Origin: Rachicladosporium sp. CCFEE 5018
Taxonomy: Eukaryota > Ascomycota > Dothideomycetes > Cladosporiales > Cladosporiaceae
Assembly (NCBI GenBank): GCA_002077045.2
Contig: KZ111155.1
Coordinates: 1-64,000, forward strand
Reading direction: 5' to 3'
DNA: 64,000 nt
The position numbers and the translations under genes are program-made. This document shows, piece by piece, positions 31,585 to 42,403 of the stretch. Position 1 is the stretch's first letter. Every line of letters begins with the position of its first letter. The notes under the pieces were generated by a model that saw nothing but the letters and a program-made list of their open reading frames with translations, made no database searches and was not told the DNA's origin.

Positions 31585-32301
31585 ATGCACCAGGTCAACA
31601 TGGCAGCCGCGGAAGAGACATCCATCACTCCAGGAAGCATCACTCGCGCAGCCGCAACACAGAAGTTCTTCGCGATCGTCGAGCTCGTGGAGCAAGTGCT
31701 CCTCTACAAAAGCGTAACCATGGAGAATCTCTTCGTCCTTCAACGCATCAACAAGACCGTGCAAGGGATCATCAGAGGATCGCAGCTACTGCAGCGGAAG
31801 ATGCATCTGGCACTGGAAACCAAGTTTGATGGCACGGCACCCACGCAGTACAACACCATATTCTCCATACCCCCAGGCTACATAGGGAGATTTCCATATC
31901 ACAGCATCACCAACAAGCGCATCAGCAATGCCTTCGGCAACTTCGCCATCGTACTCCTCCCAGGTACTGACGGTGGTCTCATGATGGTACGTGCTTGTCC
32001 ATTTGGCAGCAGCAATTCATGCCGTCTAGGGTCCGACCTTGTCTTGGGAACCTGGAAGGATATGCTGATTGCAAATGTCCCGTTGACTGCGGTGCATCAC
32101 ACTCACGGGAAGGGACTCCCGTTTCTGAAGGCTGGCATAAAGCAGTCGGACAACGTCAGAACGCTCGGAGATCTTCACCAAGCAATCGGAAGCCTCGGCC
32201 ACAGGCTCGACTGTCTTGAGCTATACTCCGCTGCACGGTGTCCGGTGGGAGGTCACACAGCGGCCGCGCGCATTAGATGGGGCGGATCGGGTGTTTGGTG
32301 A
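31585..32301 (+). CDS. F-box-like paralogue 5 (intact)
   Basis: An uninterrupted frame of 238 residues from ATG 31585, or 233 from the second ATG at 31600. Residues about 25-75 hold the F-box-like block: TQKFFAIVELVEQVLLYKSVTMENLFVLQRINKTVQGIIRGSQLLQRKMHL. This matches the common fungal pattern of an acidic helix, a hydrophobic IL/LL pair, LFxLQRVN and an I-x-GSxxL helix. Downstream come the blocks NAFGNFAIVLLPGTDGGLMMV, GTWKDMLIANVPLTAVHH and VRTLGDLHQAIGSLGHRLDCLELYSAA. F-box proteins recruit targets to SCF ubiquitin ligases through Skp1. Skp1 binding here is inference because the F-box is divergent. Confidence 0.75.
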   Translation: MHQVNMAAAEETSITPGSITRAAATQKFFAIVELVEQVLLYKSVTMENLFVLQRINKTVQGIIRGSQLLQRKMHLALETKFDGTAPTQYNTIFSIPPGYIGRFPYHSITNKRISNAFGNFAIVLLPGTDGGLMMVRACPFGSSNSCRLGSDLVLGTWKDMLIANVPLTAVHHTHGKGLPFLKAGIKQSDNVRTLGDLHQAIGSLGHRLDCLELYSAARCPVGGHTAAARIRWGGSGVW

Positions 32302-32915
32302 AGCAGCATTGTTGGACTGGAAGGATGTCACCTGCTCAGCTGTCAGGACAATTGTTCGAGCGGCATCGGAACCAAATGCTTGAGCTAATTCGAGCGCTTG
32401 GATGTTCTTCTTTGACAACAGGATTGTGGTGAAGGTAATAACTACAATCGCTGCTTGGAGGAGGTTATTGTGCTCTGGGAACGCCAGGTGCGAGCATCTA
32501 GAGCTTTGCAGATGCAAGGCACAGAACTTGTCCAGCACAGGAAGACGCAATTTTGCAGAAAATGAACGACAATTGAAGTGAAGTAGTGTCCTCGACTGGT
32601 CCTCTGTACCTACCCTCTTTCACTAGCGTAACTTCCCTCGACATTTCCTTGTGTAGAGACTCAAGCGATACTCTCTACGTGAGTCACCTATCAACTTCGT
32701 CACCGAACCTCCATCCGCATGCTTATTGTTAGTCCATACCATCAAACAGCTTAAAACAAATCTCGGTACGTGCGCGAACACCAGAACGAGGACATTTGAA
32801 CGCTAACAACGCGGTTAATAGTCTTGCCGTCAAGATCGTACAATCGACTACCCTTGGAAAGCCATCCGGAGACTCCATCGTGTCCGATCGATCACCATCC
32901 GAGCAGTTAATAAGC
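32302..32915. other. Intergenic region between paralogues 5 and 6
   Basis: About 610 bases. An open frame runs upstream of the first ATG of paralogue 6 from about 32796 without an ATG. No other gene is seen. Confidence 0.45.
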
Positions 32916-33788
32916 ATGCCAGCTATGCCAGCCGCAATGTCGGCGGCGCAACAGGTCTTTGGTGCCGTCGAGCTTACCGAGCGCATACTTCTCTGGATTG
33001 GAATGAAGCAGCTCTTCGTTCTCCAGCGAGTCAACAAAGCCTTCCAAGCGGTCATACGAGGGTCGCTGCCGCTACGGAGGCAGATGTATCTCGCGTTCGA
33101 ACCAAAGCCGACCACCCAATCGGCCCCACGGTTCGCTCGCAAGGTATTCACTGATACAAATCCATATGATGGAGCGATCTCGCCGCGCGATGACCGCGAG
33201 CTGTTCCTCGCCACTAGCATCATCAGAGAGGCAGTTCGCAAGGTTTGTATTCGTCACGTTCCATGGCAGAATATGTTCGACATGAGGGTATGGCACAAGA
33301 ATGCCATGTACAAACCGAGCCCAATCCCTATCCTAGGATCCTGGACGAACCTCCATGTCGCTACCAGACCAATGGTCGTTCGCCAAGATTACTCCGGTTT
33401 TAGCCTGGGGCCCGCTGTGAGATGTCGGCACGACGTACAGACATTGGGCGATGTCTATCGGGCCCTTGAAACGATGATGACGTGTGCTGACCAGCTTCAT
33501 ATCTTCTTCTTTGCAAAGGGCGAAGCCGATCTCCAAAACGCGGCATCCGGAGAGCTAGGAGGCAAGCACAGTGACGACGACGAGGATGGAGATGAGAGCG
33601 ACATGGAGCGGAAGTGCGAAAAGAAGATGGAGCGAAGGAGGGAATGGGAGCGCCACAGTAAGAGGCAAAGGTACTGGAAGGACCTCACCGTACCCTGCTC
33701 CCGGTGCTCGCCGAACCCATTCGATGAGCCTGACTTCTCGATGAAGGAGCGGTTCATTGCAGAAGACGTACAGACCCGGAGCCGGTGA
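32916..33788 (+). CDS. F-box-like paralogue 6 (intact, extended C-terminus)
   Basis: 290 residues from the first in-frame ATG at 32916. The F-box-like block is AAQQVFGAVELTERILLWIGMKQLFVLQRVNKAFQAVIRGSLPLRRQMYLAFE. The shared C-terminal blocks follow: ILGSWTNLHVATRPMVV and DVQTLGDVYRALETMMTCADQLHIF. Unlike its siblings it carries an extra tail of about 85 residues: an acidic stretch (DDDEDGDESD), a highly charged Lys/Arg/Glu helix (KCEKKMERRREWERHSKRQRYW), and a CSRC pair. It is the array member with the best conserved F-box core. It converges on the Ept1-type gene (135 bp between ends). Confidence 0.75.
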   Translation: MPAMPAAMSAAQQVFGAVELTERILLWIGMKQLFVLQRVNKAFQAVIRGSLPLRRQMYLAFEPKPTTQSAPRFARKVFTDTNPYDGAISPRDDRELFLATSIIREAVRKVCIRHVPWQNMFDMRVWHKNAMYKPSPIPILGSWTNLHVATRPMVVRQDYSGFSLGPAVRCRHDVQTLGDVYRALETMMTCADQLHIFFFAKGEADLQNAASGELGGKHSDDDEDGDESDMERKCEKKMERRREWERHSKRQRYWKDLTVPCSRCSPNPFDEPDFSMKERFIAEDVQTRSR

Positions 33789-33923
33789 GAGATGAACGAT
33801 GGTGTCGAAAAGACTAGGCAATAGACGTCGGTGTTAGAGGCGACGAGGGCGGCTGGAGGAAGGTAAGAGACTGCGGATCCGCCGTGCTGTAGATACTCTT
33901 GGTGATAAAAGACTATATCATAG

Positions 33924-35319
33924 TCAAGTCGTCTTTCCATTCATGGTCTTCTCCCTTTCTGCTGACTGCTCACGCTCCAGCGCTTTCCACTTCTCCTCGG
34001 ATATCGTCAGGCATGTAATCCCAAGATAGTCGCAGATAGCATTCACCACCAAGAACGCCCAGCGGAAGTAGACGACCAAGCTCAGTGCGAAGTAGGCCCA
34101 CAGATAGGTCGCTTCGAAGGATGACGAGACTGCAGGCAGTCCGAATAGTGGCAGCCATGCCATCACAGCACCTCCAACCAGCGGGACCAGCAGCGCAGTC
34201 CAGTACGGAAATGGCTGATGCGTGAGATGCGCCAGTATGATCTTTGTAGTCATCCTTCCGAATACAAATGATAGTGTCAGACAAAGCAGCGTGATGTGGT
34301 TGTCGGTGAGAATATGCGAGTACGGTGATCCGAACCAAGCCGTCAGCGATCCGACGAACAGCACCATTGGCGTCCACTCCGGCATCAGAGGCGTCCACCT
34401 CAGTCCCTTCTCTCGTCTCGCCTTCGCAACATTGACCACACAACTCGGTAGATGCGCAGTAAAGAACGCTCCGATCATTAGCGGCGCCCAGACATCCAGA
34501 AAGCAGATCTTCCCCAAAACACTCTCGAAACCAAACAGATCAGCTAGTGGCGCTCTCCACAGTCCAGTGCCCCAATACCCACTAGCAGCCATGATCAAAC
34601 TCGCAATCAGCAGCCCCTCAGTCGGTCCATTGAAGTACCCAAGGAACAACGTATGCGTATGATACGTCTCCCACGTGCTAAAGAACATCGGCAAACACGG
34701 CATAATCGCCGTCAAAACACCCAACTTCGTCGCTCCCAGCCCCATTGCACTCACCTCCAGCAGACTCGCGAGCGTGCAATTCAAGCTGTCGATCCCGTGA
34801 TCGAATAGCTCGCCTAGCCCGGAGGAGGTCCCGGTACGTCGAGCTTGCTTCCCGTCGATGTTGTCCATTGTGCTGTAGGCCCAGACGCCTAGGGCGTAGG
34901 AGTAGCAGACCCATGGGGGTGGGCCGAGAAATTCTGGGTCCGTGAGGATGAGGAGGAAGATGTTGAACAGGATGCAGAAGAAGCCGAGGAGGGTTACTGT
35001 GTTGGGGTGGAGCCAGAGGGGAAGGAGGGAGACGCAGTAGTTCCACTGTGCGATCTTAGTTGTGGAGCTGCGTTTGGAAGTTGGGCGATGGACTCACGTA
35101 GTGGCGAAGGACATAATACGACAGCGGCGAGAGGTCGATGGATGAGTATTTGTAGGTCTTGAAGTGCCGGAGTGCATCTTCGGAGATGCAATCGATCTGG
35201 GCTCTGCCTGCTCGTGGTCTGATTAGTGTTTCTGACCTGTGTAGCTGGAGTCCAGACAATTGAGAAGTCCCTGGGTATGCAGGTCGTTGTGGACTGCATC
35301 ACTCACTTTGCTTCGACAT
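33924..35319 (-). CDS. CDP-alcohol phosphotransferase (choline/ethanolamine phosphotransferase, EPT1/CPT1 type)
   Basis: Exons (minus): 35319-35307, 35270-35098 and 35045-33924, giving 435 residues. The last intron (35046-35097, GTGAGT...CGCACAG) is certain. The first would be only 36 nt, so the very N-terminus is tentative. The catalytic CDP-alcohol motif is complete, DGKQARRTGTSSGLGELFDHGID, fitting DGxxARx8GxxxDxxxD. The N-terminus has ALRHFKTYKYSSIDLSPLS. At least seven hydrophobic helices follow (for example VTLLGFFCILFNIFLLIL). The enzyme performs the last Kennedy-pathway step, transferring phosphocholine or phosphoethanolamine from the CDP-alcohol to diacylglycerol in the ER or Golgi. 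Confidence 0.88.
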
Positions 35320-35901
35320 GACTACAGCTTAATAAGAGTCGAAGCTGTCTCGCCTCGACTGTGTCTCCTATGGTATCATCGAATGTCACGGTCAGACTTG
35401 CGTGATGCAATGTAAAGTATTGGAGATGGTATGGCTGTTGTAAGAAAGAGGTGAAGTCAAACTGCAAAAGTGGAATCTTCGAAGTGCGACTTGCTGTGCC
35501 GAAGCACCAGTACATCATGAACATGTCCTTATTGGCTACTGACGATCAGATGTACACTCCGAGTTGATGGCAGACCCTAGACACTCACAGGTCTTACGTT
35601 GCCGTCATATGTTCATGCAATGGGTACGTTAGGCGAACGAAAGCAGAAGATCTACAAGCACGTGGAACTCGGCATATGAGAAAGCTAGACTGGGTGTAGC
35701 ACGCATTCATACACGCCTTCGTTCACCAGACTGCCCAGCTGAAGCTCGACCGCAGCTACTCAGTGCCATGCATACTCCGCGAAGCATCGGGCGAAGTCGC
35801 TGCTCAAGGTCCGCGACCGGCACAAAACACGCTGCGCTGCTTTTGAGAAATTGCCAATCTATCCGACCACCAATGAAGATGCAAACGCCGGGACATGAGG
35901 T
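35320..35901. other. Intergenic region
   Basis: About 580 bases between the Ept1-type start and the Ssb stop codon. No coding signal is seen. Confidence 0.5.
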
Positions 35902-38158
35902 TTAGCGGGTAGACATAGCCTGCGAGGAACGTCAGTATGTGAACGGTCACACAACGGGCCGACAATGTTGCTCACCTTCGTGACCACACGCTTGAGCGCC
36001 AGCTCCTTCTTCTTCAAGTCATCGCTGCTCGCGTCCTCGATCTCGAGCTGAGCCATCGCATCGGACAGCGCGCTCTCGATCTTCTCCTTCTGCCCCCTCT
36101 TGAGCTTCATGCTCATCGTAGGATCGCTGACAATCTCCTCAACACGCGAGATGTAGCTCTCCAACTGTTGCCTCGACTCGAACTTCTTGCTGAAAGCATC
36201 GTCGCTCGACTTGAACTTGGCGGCGTCCTCCACCATCTTCTCGATCTCGCCTGACGAGAGCTTGCCGACGGAGTTGGAGATTGTGATATTGGCGCTACGG
36301 CCGGAGGTCTTCTCGGTGGCGGTGACCTTAAGGATACCGTTGACGTCAACCTCGAAGACGACTTCAAGGACGGCGTCACCAGCCTTCATGGGAGGAATGG
36401 GTGCGAGGGTGAACTCTCCGAGAGATGTATTGTCCTCGCAATTCACGCGCTCACCCTGGAAGACCGGGAATTGCACGGTCTGCTGGTTGTCGGCAACAGT
36501 GGTGAAGGTCCTATAACTGAAATCAGCGATTGCGCAGTGCAACATGCAGCACCAGCGAGAGGCAGCATTGCGTTCAATCTTACCTCTTCTTGATGGTGGG
36601 CACGGTGTTGCCGCGGGGAACGACAGGAGCGAAGATGTTGCCCTCCATAGCCACACCGAGGGAAAGAGGGACGACATCGAGAAGGAGGAGGTCGGCGGTG
36701 TCGGCGGAGGTGGCCTTGCCGGACAGGATACCGGCTTGAACAGCGGCACCGTATGCAACAGCCTCATCGGGGTTGATGCTCTTCTCGAGCTTCTTGCCAT
36801 TGAAGAAGTCACTGAGGAGCTTCTGGATCTTGGGGATACGTGTGCTGCCACCAACCAAGACAATCTCGTCAACCTGGCTCTTCTGGAGGTTCGCATCCTT
36901 CATAACCTGCTCGACTGGCTGGATCGTGCCGTTGAACGCCTTGCTGTTGATGTCCTCGAAGCGAGCACGGGTGATCTGGGAGTTGAAGTCCTCACCGTCG
37001 TAGAGGGAGTCAATCTCGATCGTGGTCTGGGTGCCGTTGGAAAGGGTGCGCTTCGCGCGCTCGCAAGCGGTTCGGAGGCGGCGGAGGGCACGCGGGTCGT
37101 CGCTGATGTCTTTCTTCGTGCGCTTCAAGAACTCCTTCTTGAAGTGATCGAGAAGGTTAGTGTCGAAGTCCTGGCCGCCTGGGACTGTGTTAGATACTCC
37201 TTCATGAAGCGCTCAAGCAGAGCCATGTCACAAAGTCAGACCCACCCAAATGAGTATCACCAGCGGTAGCCTTGACTGTGAAAACGCCACCCTGGATGTG
37301 AAGAAGCGACACATCAAAGGTTCCACCACCGAGATCGTAGATCAAGACGTTGCGCTCCTTCTCGGACTTGCCAGCACCGAGACCGTAAGCGATAGCGGCG
37401 GCAGTGGGCTCGTTGATGATACGGAGAACGTTCAGCCCGGAGATCGAGCCAGCATCCTTCGTTGCTTGCCTCTGGTTGTCGTTGAAGTAGGCGGGGACTG
37501 TGATGACGGCCTTCTCGACCTTCTTGCCGAGCTTCGTCTCTGCAACCTCCTTCATCTGTTGGGAGTCAGCATGCGCTCAGGTATTCGCACTCGGAGTATG
37601 CGCGCCTTTCCGAGAACCATGGCGGAGATCTCCTGAGGCGAGAACACCTTCGTCTCACCGAGGTACTCAACCTGCACCTTTGGGTTTCCATCATCGTCGG
37701 TGACCTTGAACGGCCACGACTCGATGTCCTTCTTGACTGTGGGGTCGTCGAATCTCCGGCCGATGAGGCGCCTGTCCGCCTGTCAATCTCTTGTTTGTAC
37801 TGTTTCTGCTACGCATCATCTACTCACTTCACATCGAAGACGGTGTTTGCGGGGTTCATGGCGGCCTGGTTCTTGGCTGCCTCACCAATCAAGCGCTCCT
37901 CGGAGGTGAAGGAAACGAAGGATGGGGTGGTGAAAGATCCTTGCTCGTTGGCAACTGAGAGACAGTACTATCAGCGCATATTCTCTCTCTGCGGTCTAGC
38001 AGATTACTGACTGATCTCCACGCCGGCGCCCTCATAGTTGGCCACGCAAGAGTAGGTCGTGCCTTTGCCATGTTAGCGGTTGTAACCTCCATGCGCAACA
38101 CTTCAAGCAGCATACCGAGATCGATGCCAATGGCACCATCGTATACTTCGTCCGCCAT
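35902..38158 (-). CDS. SSB1: Ribosome-associated Hsp70 chaperone Ssb
   Basis: Eight exons (minus): 38158-38116, 38062-38012, 37954-37828, 37771-37606, 37555-37246, 37178-36584, 36510-35976 and 35919-35902, for 614 residues, the length expected of Ssb. It begins MADEVYDGAIGIDLGTTYSC and contains NEPTAAAIAYGLG, YDLGGGTFDVSLL, VLVGGSTRIPKIQ and VVPLSLGV. It ends with KRVVTKAMSTR and lacks an EEVD tail and an ER-retention signal, which separates Ssb from Ssa and Kar2. Ssb binds nascent chains at the ribosome exit with the RAC complex. The 37556-37605 intron has a GC donor (AAG|GCGCGC) instead of GT; the others are GT-AG. Confidence 0.95.
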
Positions 38159-38940
38159 GTTGATGTGATGTTGTGGATATGGAATGATCGGTGTGGAGTG
38201 GTGCACTGAATATCGAGCTCGAACTTTTCTCGAAAGACAGGCCCTAGCGTCCGAAGTCTTGGCACTTCACCCAACCTTGGAAATAGTGAATTCCCTCAAC
38301 CCATCTACGTTCTTCCTTGCACTGACGACAACGTTGTCGAGGCTGCAGGAAAGGTGCCACACGCTTGCTCGCATGATTTGGAGAGAGTCTCAAAATGCTG
38401 ATTCGACTCGATACTATTAATGTGCAGCATAACTGGCTTGGACGTCTCGCGCAAGATTGGCCACTCACCACTGCACACACTTGACACCAGAGAAAAGAGG
38501 CCGACCCGCCCTCTACGTCAATTGGCGCCAGCTTCCGCGAGCGTCGATAGAATGATCCGGATGATGAAGCCATGCTAGGGGAAGGCTGCCATGACGCTCT
38601 GCTCGCCTGATGACCGACTTCGTGTGCGCTTTGTAGATCAGCTCATAGATTATCGGCATAGGACGGGTGTTCTTGACTGCAATATGGACTGGCATCCGCA
38701 TCGCTAGCTCAAGCGTCAGAGCACTGCGCTAGAGTCTGCTCGGTTGCTATGGCTGAAGATTGTCTGTTAAGCTACTTTCACAACTTGATGGCACGACCGA
38801 TTGCGGTACATTGTGAAGATATCGAGCACATGCATCCATTCTTGAGTACCATTCCACTAGGGAACGCAAAGACGGTCTTCCAGACCGTGGAAAGACGTAT
38901 CTTGAGTCTATAAATAATAAATTGCACGACGTGCTCGTTG
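38159..38940. other. Intergenic region upstream of Ssb
   Basis: About 780 bases between the Ssb start (minus) and the tRNA-Asn gene (plus). No coding signal; it should contain the Ssb promoter. Confidence 0.5.
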
Positions 38941-39030
38941 TCCCTCGTGGCGCAATTGGCTAGCGCGTTTGACTGTTAGGAGCTCATCCAAGCCATCAGG
39001 AGGTTGGTGGTTCAAGCCCACCCGAGGGAG
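38941..39030 (+). tRNA. tRNA-Asn (GTT) with 16-nt intron
   Basis: A full cloverleaf can be drawn. Acceptor stem TCCCTCG pairs with CGAGGGA (39023-39029), with discriminator G39030. D-stem GCGC pairs with GCGC (38950-38953 / 38963-38966). Anticodon stem TTTGA pairs with TCAGG, with two G-U pairs. Loop CTGTTA-A holds anticodon GTT at 38975-38977. The intron 38979-38994 sits at the canonical position one base 3' of the anticodon. T-arm GGTGG-TTCAAGC-CCACC is perfect. A TTTT run at 39037 is a likely RNA polymerase III terminator. The first pair is U-A, which is less common than G-C. Confidence 0.9.
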
Positions 39031-40730
39031 CAATCCTTTTGTCACTTTTGCATATTGCTCGCAGACGCGGACTCTTCATGCATGCGCTCTAGATCGTTCC
39101 TGGTACAATTCGAAAGGAGCTACAGTGAGCACAACCAGGGGGAGCAGGCGCGAAGCGTTCGAAATCGCTTTTGGCACGTCCAATTTGCAGCGTTCACCTA
39201 CAAGAATTTGCATCTTGTCATCAATCTCGTTGCATCACGTAGCTCAAGCCTCAGTCTACAATCGCGTGCGACTTTCCTACTCGCTTTCACGACGGTGGGC
39301 GTGGACCTCGTCACGAGAGCCGGTGAGACACGACCCAATTCGGACAATGCTTTCGCCATCGACTAGAAGCGCCGAGCGATCAGCCACCACGCGAAGTCTT
39401 TCCAAATCTCGGCGCCGACTTTCCGACCTCAACGGCTTCAACGCCTTCTACCATGGAGTCTTCGACAACGCTGCACAAGCCCAATCTCACACGGCGGCGT
39501 GTGGACGGCTTTGTTCTATGTCAGCAGAGTGAGCCACGAAGTTCGTGGCAGTTACTTTTTGAGCCATGGGAATTGACACTGGCTATACGAAGCCTCTTGC
39601 TGACGACTGAGGATCAAGAGCCGGACCCTAGTGGCTTTGTTGCGCCGCAAGTAGCGAAACCCAAACTTGTGAGCATTCCGACTTCCGACCACCGACCTCT
39701 ATCAGATCGCGTTCGTAAAGCATGAACGGTCTCTCACACGGACTTCACGTGGGAGGCAGCTATCTGTGTCACACCAGCATCCACCTCTGACAACGTCAAG
39801 GTCAGATGTGTCAGGTCAATCAAGCCATGTTCCTGAGGATGCCAACGCAGACTGCATACAAGATGCAATACTCGGGTAGGCTTGCAGATCAATATCCTCC
39901 CGTCCGCCTACCGAGAATAGTTTACCATGGATCTACGCTAGTGCCGTACCTGCATTCTCGTGCCGGTAACCCACTTCGTGAAACCTCAGACTACGCGTCG
40001 ATCGAACACTCTCAAATATCCCAGTCCCTCGTGACGCGCGCTTCCTGGAGATGAATAGCCCCGCGAGACCGTGCAGACTTCGAGATTTCGCATTGGCGAT
40101 TGACATCTGCATGATGCACAACCCAGAACACACTGCGTTCGTTCTACACACCAGACATGAACCTCCTAGCATCTTCACCTGCAGATGGCGACAAGCTTTC
40201 TGATCTCGCCGAACATGCATATGCGGCCGTTGGGCGGGTCGTGGCCCTCTGCGGCCCTCCAAAGAACCCTGCGCCATCGGCACTATCGCTGCAGGAACTG
40301 ATAAAGTCTATTCACACTGTGGCCGATCTTCCAGAACGCTGGGCTGGCCGGACTGGAAACACTGGCTTGGTACCTACTCCACCCTGACACATTGGTCGCG
40401 CGGATTCGTAGCAGTGGTTGTTTCTCCACTTGAGCCGCTACGATCGTGTCTATGATCAGCAGGAACATGACTCTGCTCGAGGCTATCCGAACTGGACTCG
40501 TCCCAAGATGGAAGTTTCGACCCTCCTATCGCTGCGAGGCACGGTCTCTAGCCGTGGATCTATGGAGAGTCGCCTCGTGGTGCCTTTCGCAACTCGTGCC
40601 GTTGAGCTCGGGACCGGCAGGTGGGTATGCGCTGTTGCGTTATAACGGCGCATGTAAGTGCTTTTTCGTTGCTCAGCTCAGCCTCATCACCCTTCACTCT
40701 AGTTTTTTGTCGTCCTAGCCTTTCGTCGCA
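39031..40730. other. Intergenic region, 1.7 kb, no convincing gene
   Basis: Several short plus-strand frames occur (39453-39725, 90 residues; 39806-40054; 40157-40387, 76 residues). None has a recognisable domain or splice partners. The 40157 frame (LSDLAEHAYAAVGRVVALCG) has the most protein-like composition and could be a remnant. Just upstream of 40731 is a TTTTTT and pyrimidine-rich promoter-like stretch for the next gene. Confidence 0.4.
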
Positions 40731-42059
40731 ATGCCTTCCTTCAAAGCGGCCTCCGCAGCACTCGCTCTCCTTACCCTCATCCCTCAGGTCGTCGCCGACT
40801 GCGCGTCCTACGGCGACGACTTCCGGAGCGGCTTCACCTACTTCCAGAACTCGCTATCGGCAGATCCTTTCACTGCGCTGCAGGAATTCGAGGGCTGCCA
40901 GAATGACGTCTCACACAACATCTTCGTGGACCCGGCAGGAGACCAGTCGGAGTGCACGGAGACACCCATGCAGCCAGACGACACACCGCAGCTCGTGACC
41001 TGCTCGCAGTGGCCAAAGAACAAGCTGTACAACGGTGACTGGTCGCTCCTGATCATCTCGAACAACGGCAATGCCGAGCCGATCGCCTTCCAGCGTGACT
41101 TCTCCTTGACTGTTGGACCACAGATTACGTCGACCGTGACACCGACAGTAAGTCGGCTGCTTGCATGAAGCTTCGATAGCAGCTTGCTGACATTGCTACG
41201 CAGCTCACCGTCTCCGTCATTCAAACACCAGTCGTCAACATCACAAGTACGGTGCTTTCGACGGCGACTGACACTACCACATCCACCGCTACGTCCGGCC
41301 GGGGAACACAGACTGTGACACCTAAGGCGACAACGTCTACCAGCACGCGCGGCTTGCTTACCCTCACGCAACAAACCCAGACCTACTCTGTCGTGTCTTC
41401 CACACGCACGGTGCCAGCGTCATGCTCTGTCCAGCCGACCCGCCGCGTCCAGGACCCTATTGCTACCATCCTCCCGACGATCCTCGGCGAGCTCGATAAC
41501 GTTGTTGAGAATCTGCTCGGTGGCCTGGGTGGATTGATCGGACTGAACAGCCTCGGCATCCGCGACGAGCTCACAGCGTCCGCCAAGTTCAAGCGCGAGA
41601 TCATTGCTGGCCGTACGCCTTCGGCTGACTTGAAGATTGCTTTCGTCAACGAGCGCCGCCAGATGCTCGAGGCGAGGAATATCGAGAAGCGTGCACCAGA
41701 TGCGCCAACTATCACCTCGACCGCGGTTGCTGTGACGAGCACTGCGATCAACAATGCGCCTGCGACTACACAGACGCTGACCGAGACTGACTTCACGACT
41801 ACGACCTCGACTGTAGTTGTCACTGCTGGCCCTGTCACTGTCACTCTGGCGCAAGTCACCAGAGTGGTAACGAAGTTGGTGCCGATCGTGCAAGTGACGA
41901 AGACCCAGACCCGTACTACAACGTAAGTCGATCTCTTATGAATGCCACGCATGTGTCAAGTACTGATATCTCCACAGCATCGTCAACACCGTCACGACGA
42001 CGTCGTCCGGAGCAGCTCAATCCTGCGCTAGCAAGGGTGGCGTGCTGCAGCGCTTGTAG
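40731..42059 (+). CDS. Secreted Thr/Ser-rich cell-wall-type protein
   Basis: Three exons, 40731-41147, 41204-41922 and 41978-42059, give 405 residues; the introns are 56 and 55 nt, in phase 0 and phase 2. A signal peptide is clear (MPSFKAASAALALLTLIPQVVA). The first about 120 mature residues form a Cys-containing globular domain (DCASYGDDF, EGCQNDVSHNIF, VTCSQWPKNKLYNGDWSLLI). Two low-complexity Thr/Ser/Val-rich segments follow, likely heavily O-mannosylated, flanking a short domain with dibasic KR sites (FKREII, EKRAPD) that could be Kex2 cleavage sites. The C-terminus is not a clear GPI signal. Likely a surface or wall protein; exact function unknown. Confidence 0.8.
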
Positions 42060-42403
42060 AAGCGGCGAGATGTACATTCGCTTGACATTGGGTGCTATAA
42101 TAGATCGGCGTATGTAAACACGAAATGTATACACTAATCGCTCAACGGCTGCTTGAGATCCTACATCCTCTCATGTTCATGTCTGCCGCACACTCTCTCT
42201 AGATGTTGCATTTGAGCACTTTTATGCAGAGTGCGGGCGCAGCCGCATGATGGCCACCTAGTCCAACATCACCCTCTTGTGTCTGCTACAGATATTATAG
42301 TACACATGCCGAGTCCGCGACATCCTTGATTACAGAAACAAATTATCGCAGTGAAGGCCTCGAAGACTGCATCCCGTCTACAGCTCAGATTCAGTCTCCA
42401 ATA
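42060..42403. other. Intergenic region
   Basis: About 340 bases between the cell-wall protein and the copper transporter. No coding signal is seen. Confidence 0.5.

Noticed and set aside
36544..37269. 241-residue plus-strand frame opposite Ssb
   Set aside because: Hsp70 genes commonly show such antisense open frames; the minus-strand product is unmistakable.
39453..40387. A multi-exon gene built from the short frames between tRNA-Asn and the cell-wall protein
   Set aside because: No combination of GT-AG introns joins the frames into a plausible protein, and no domain is visible.
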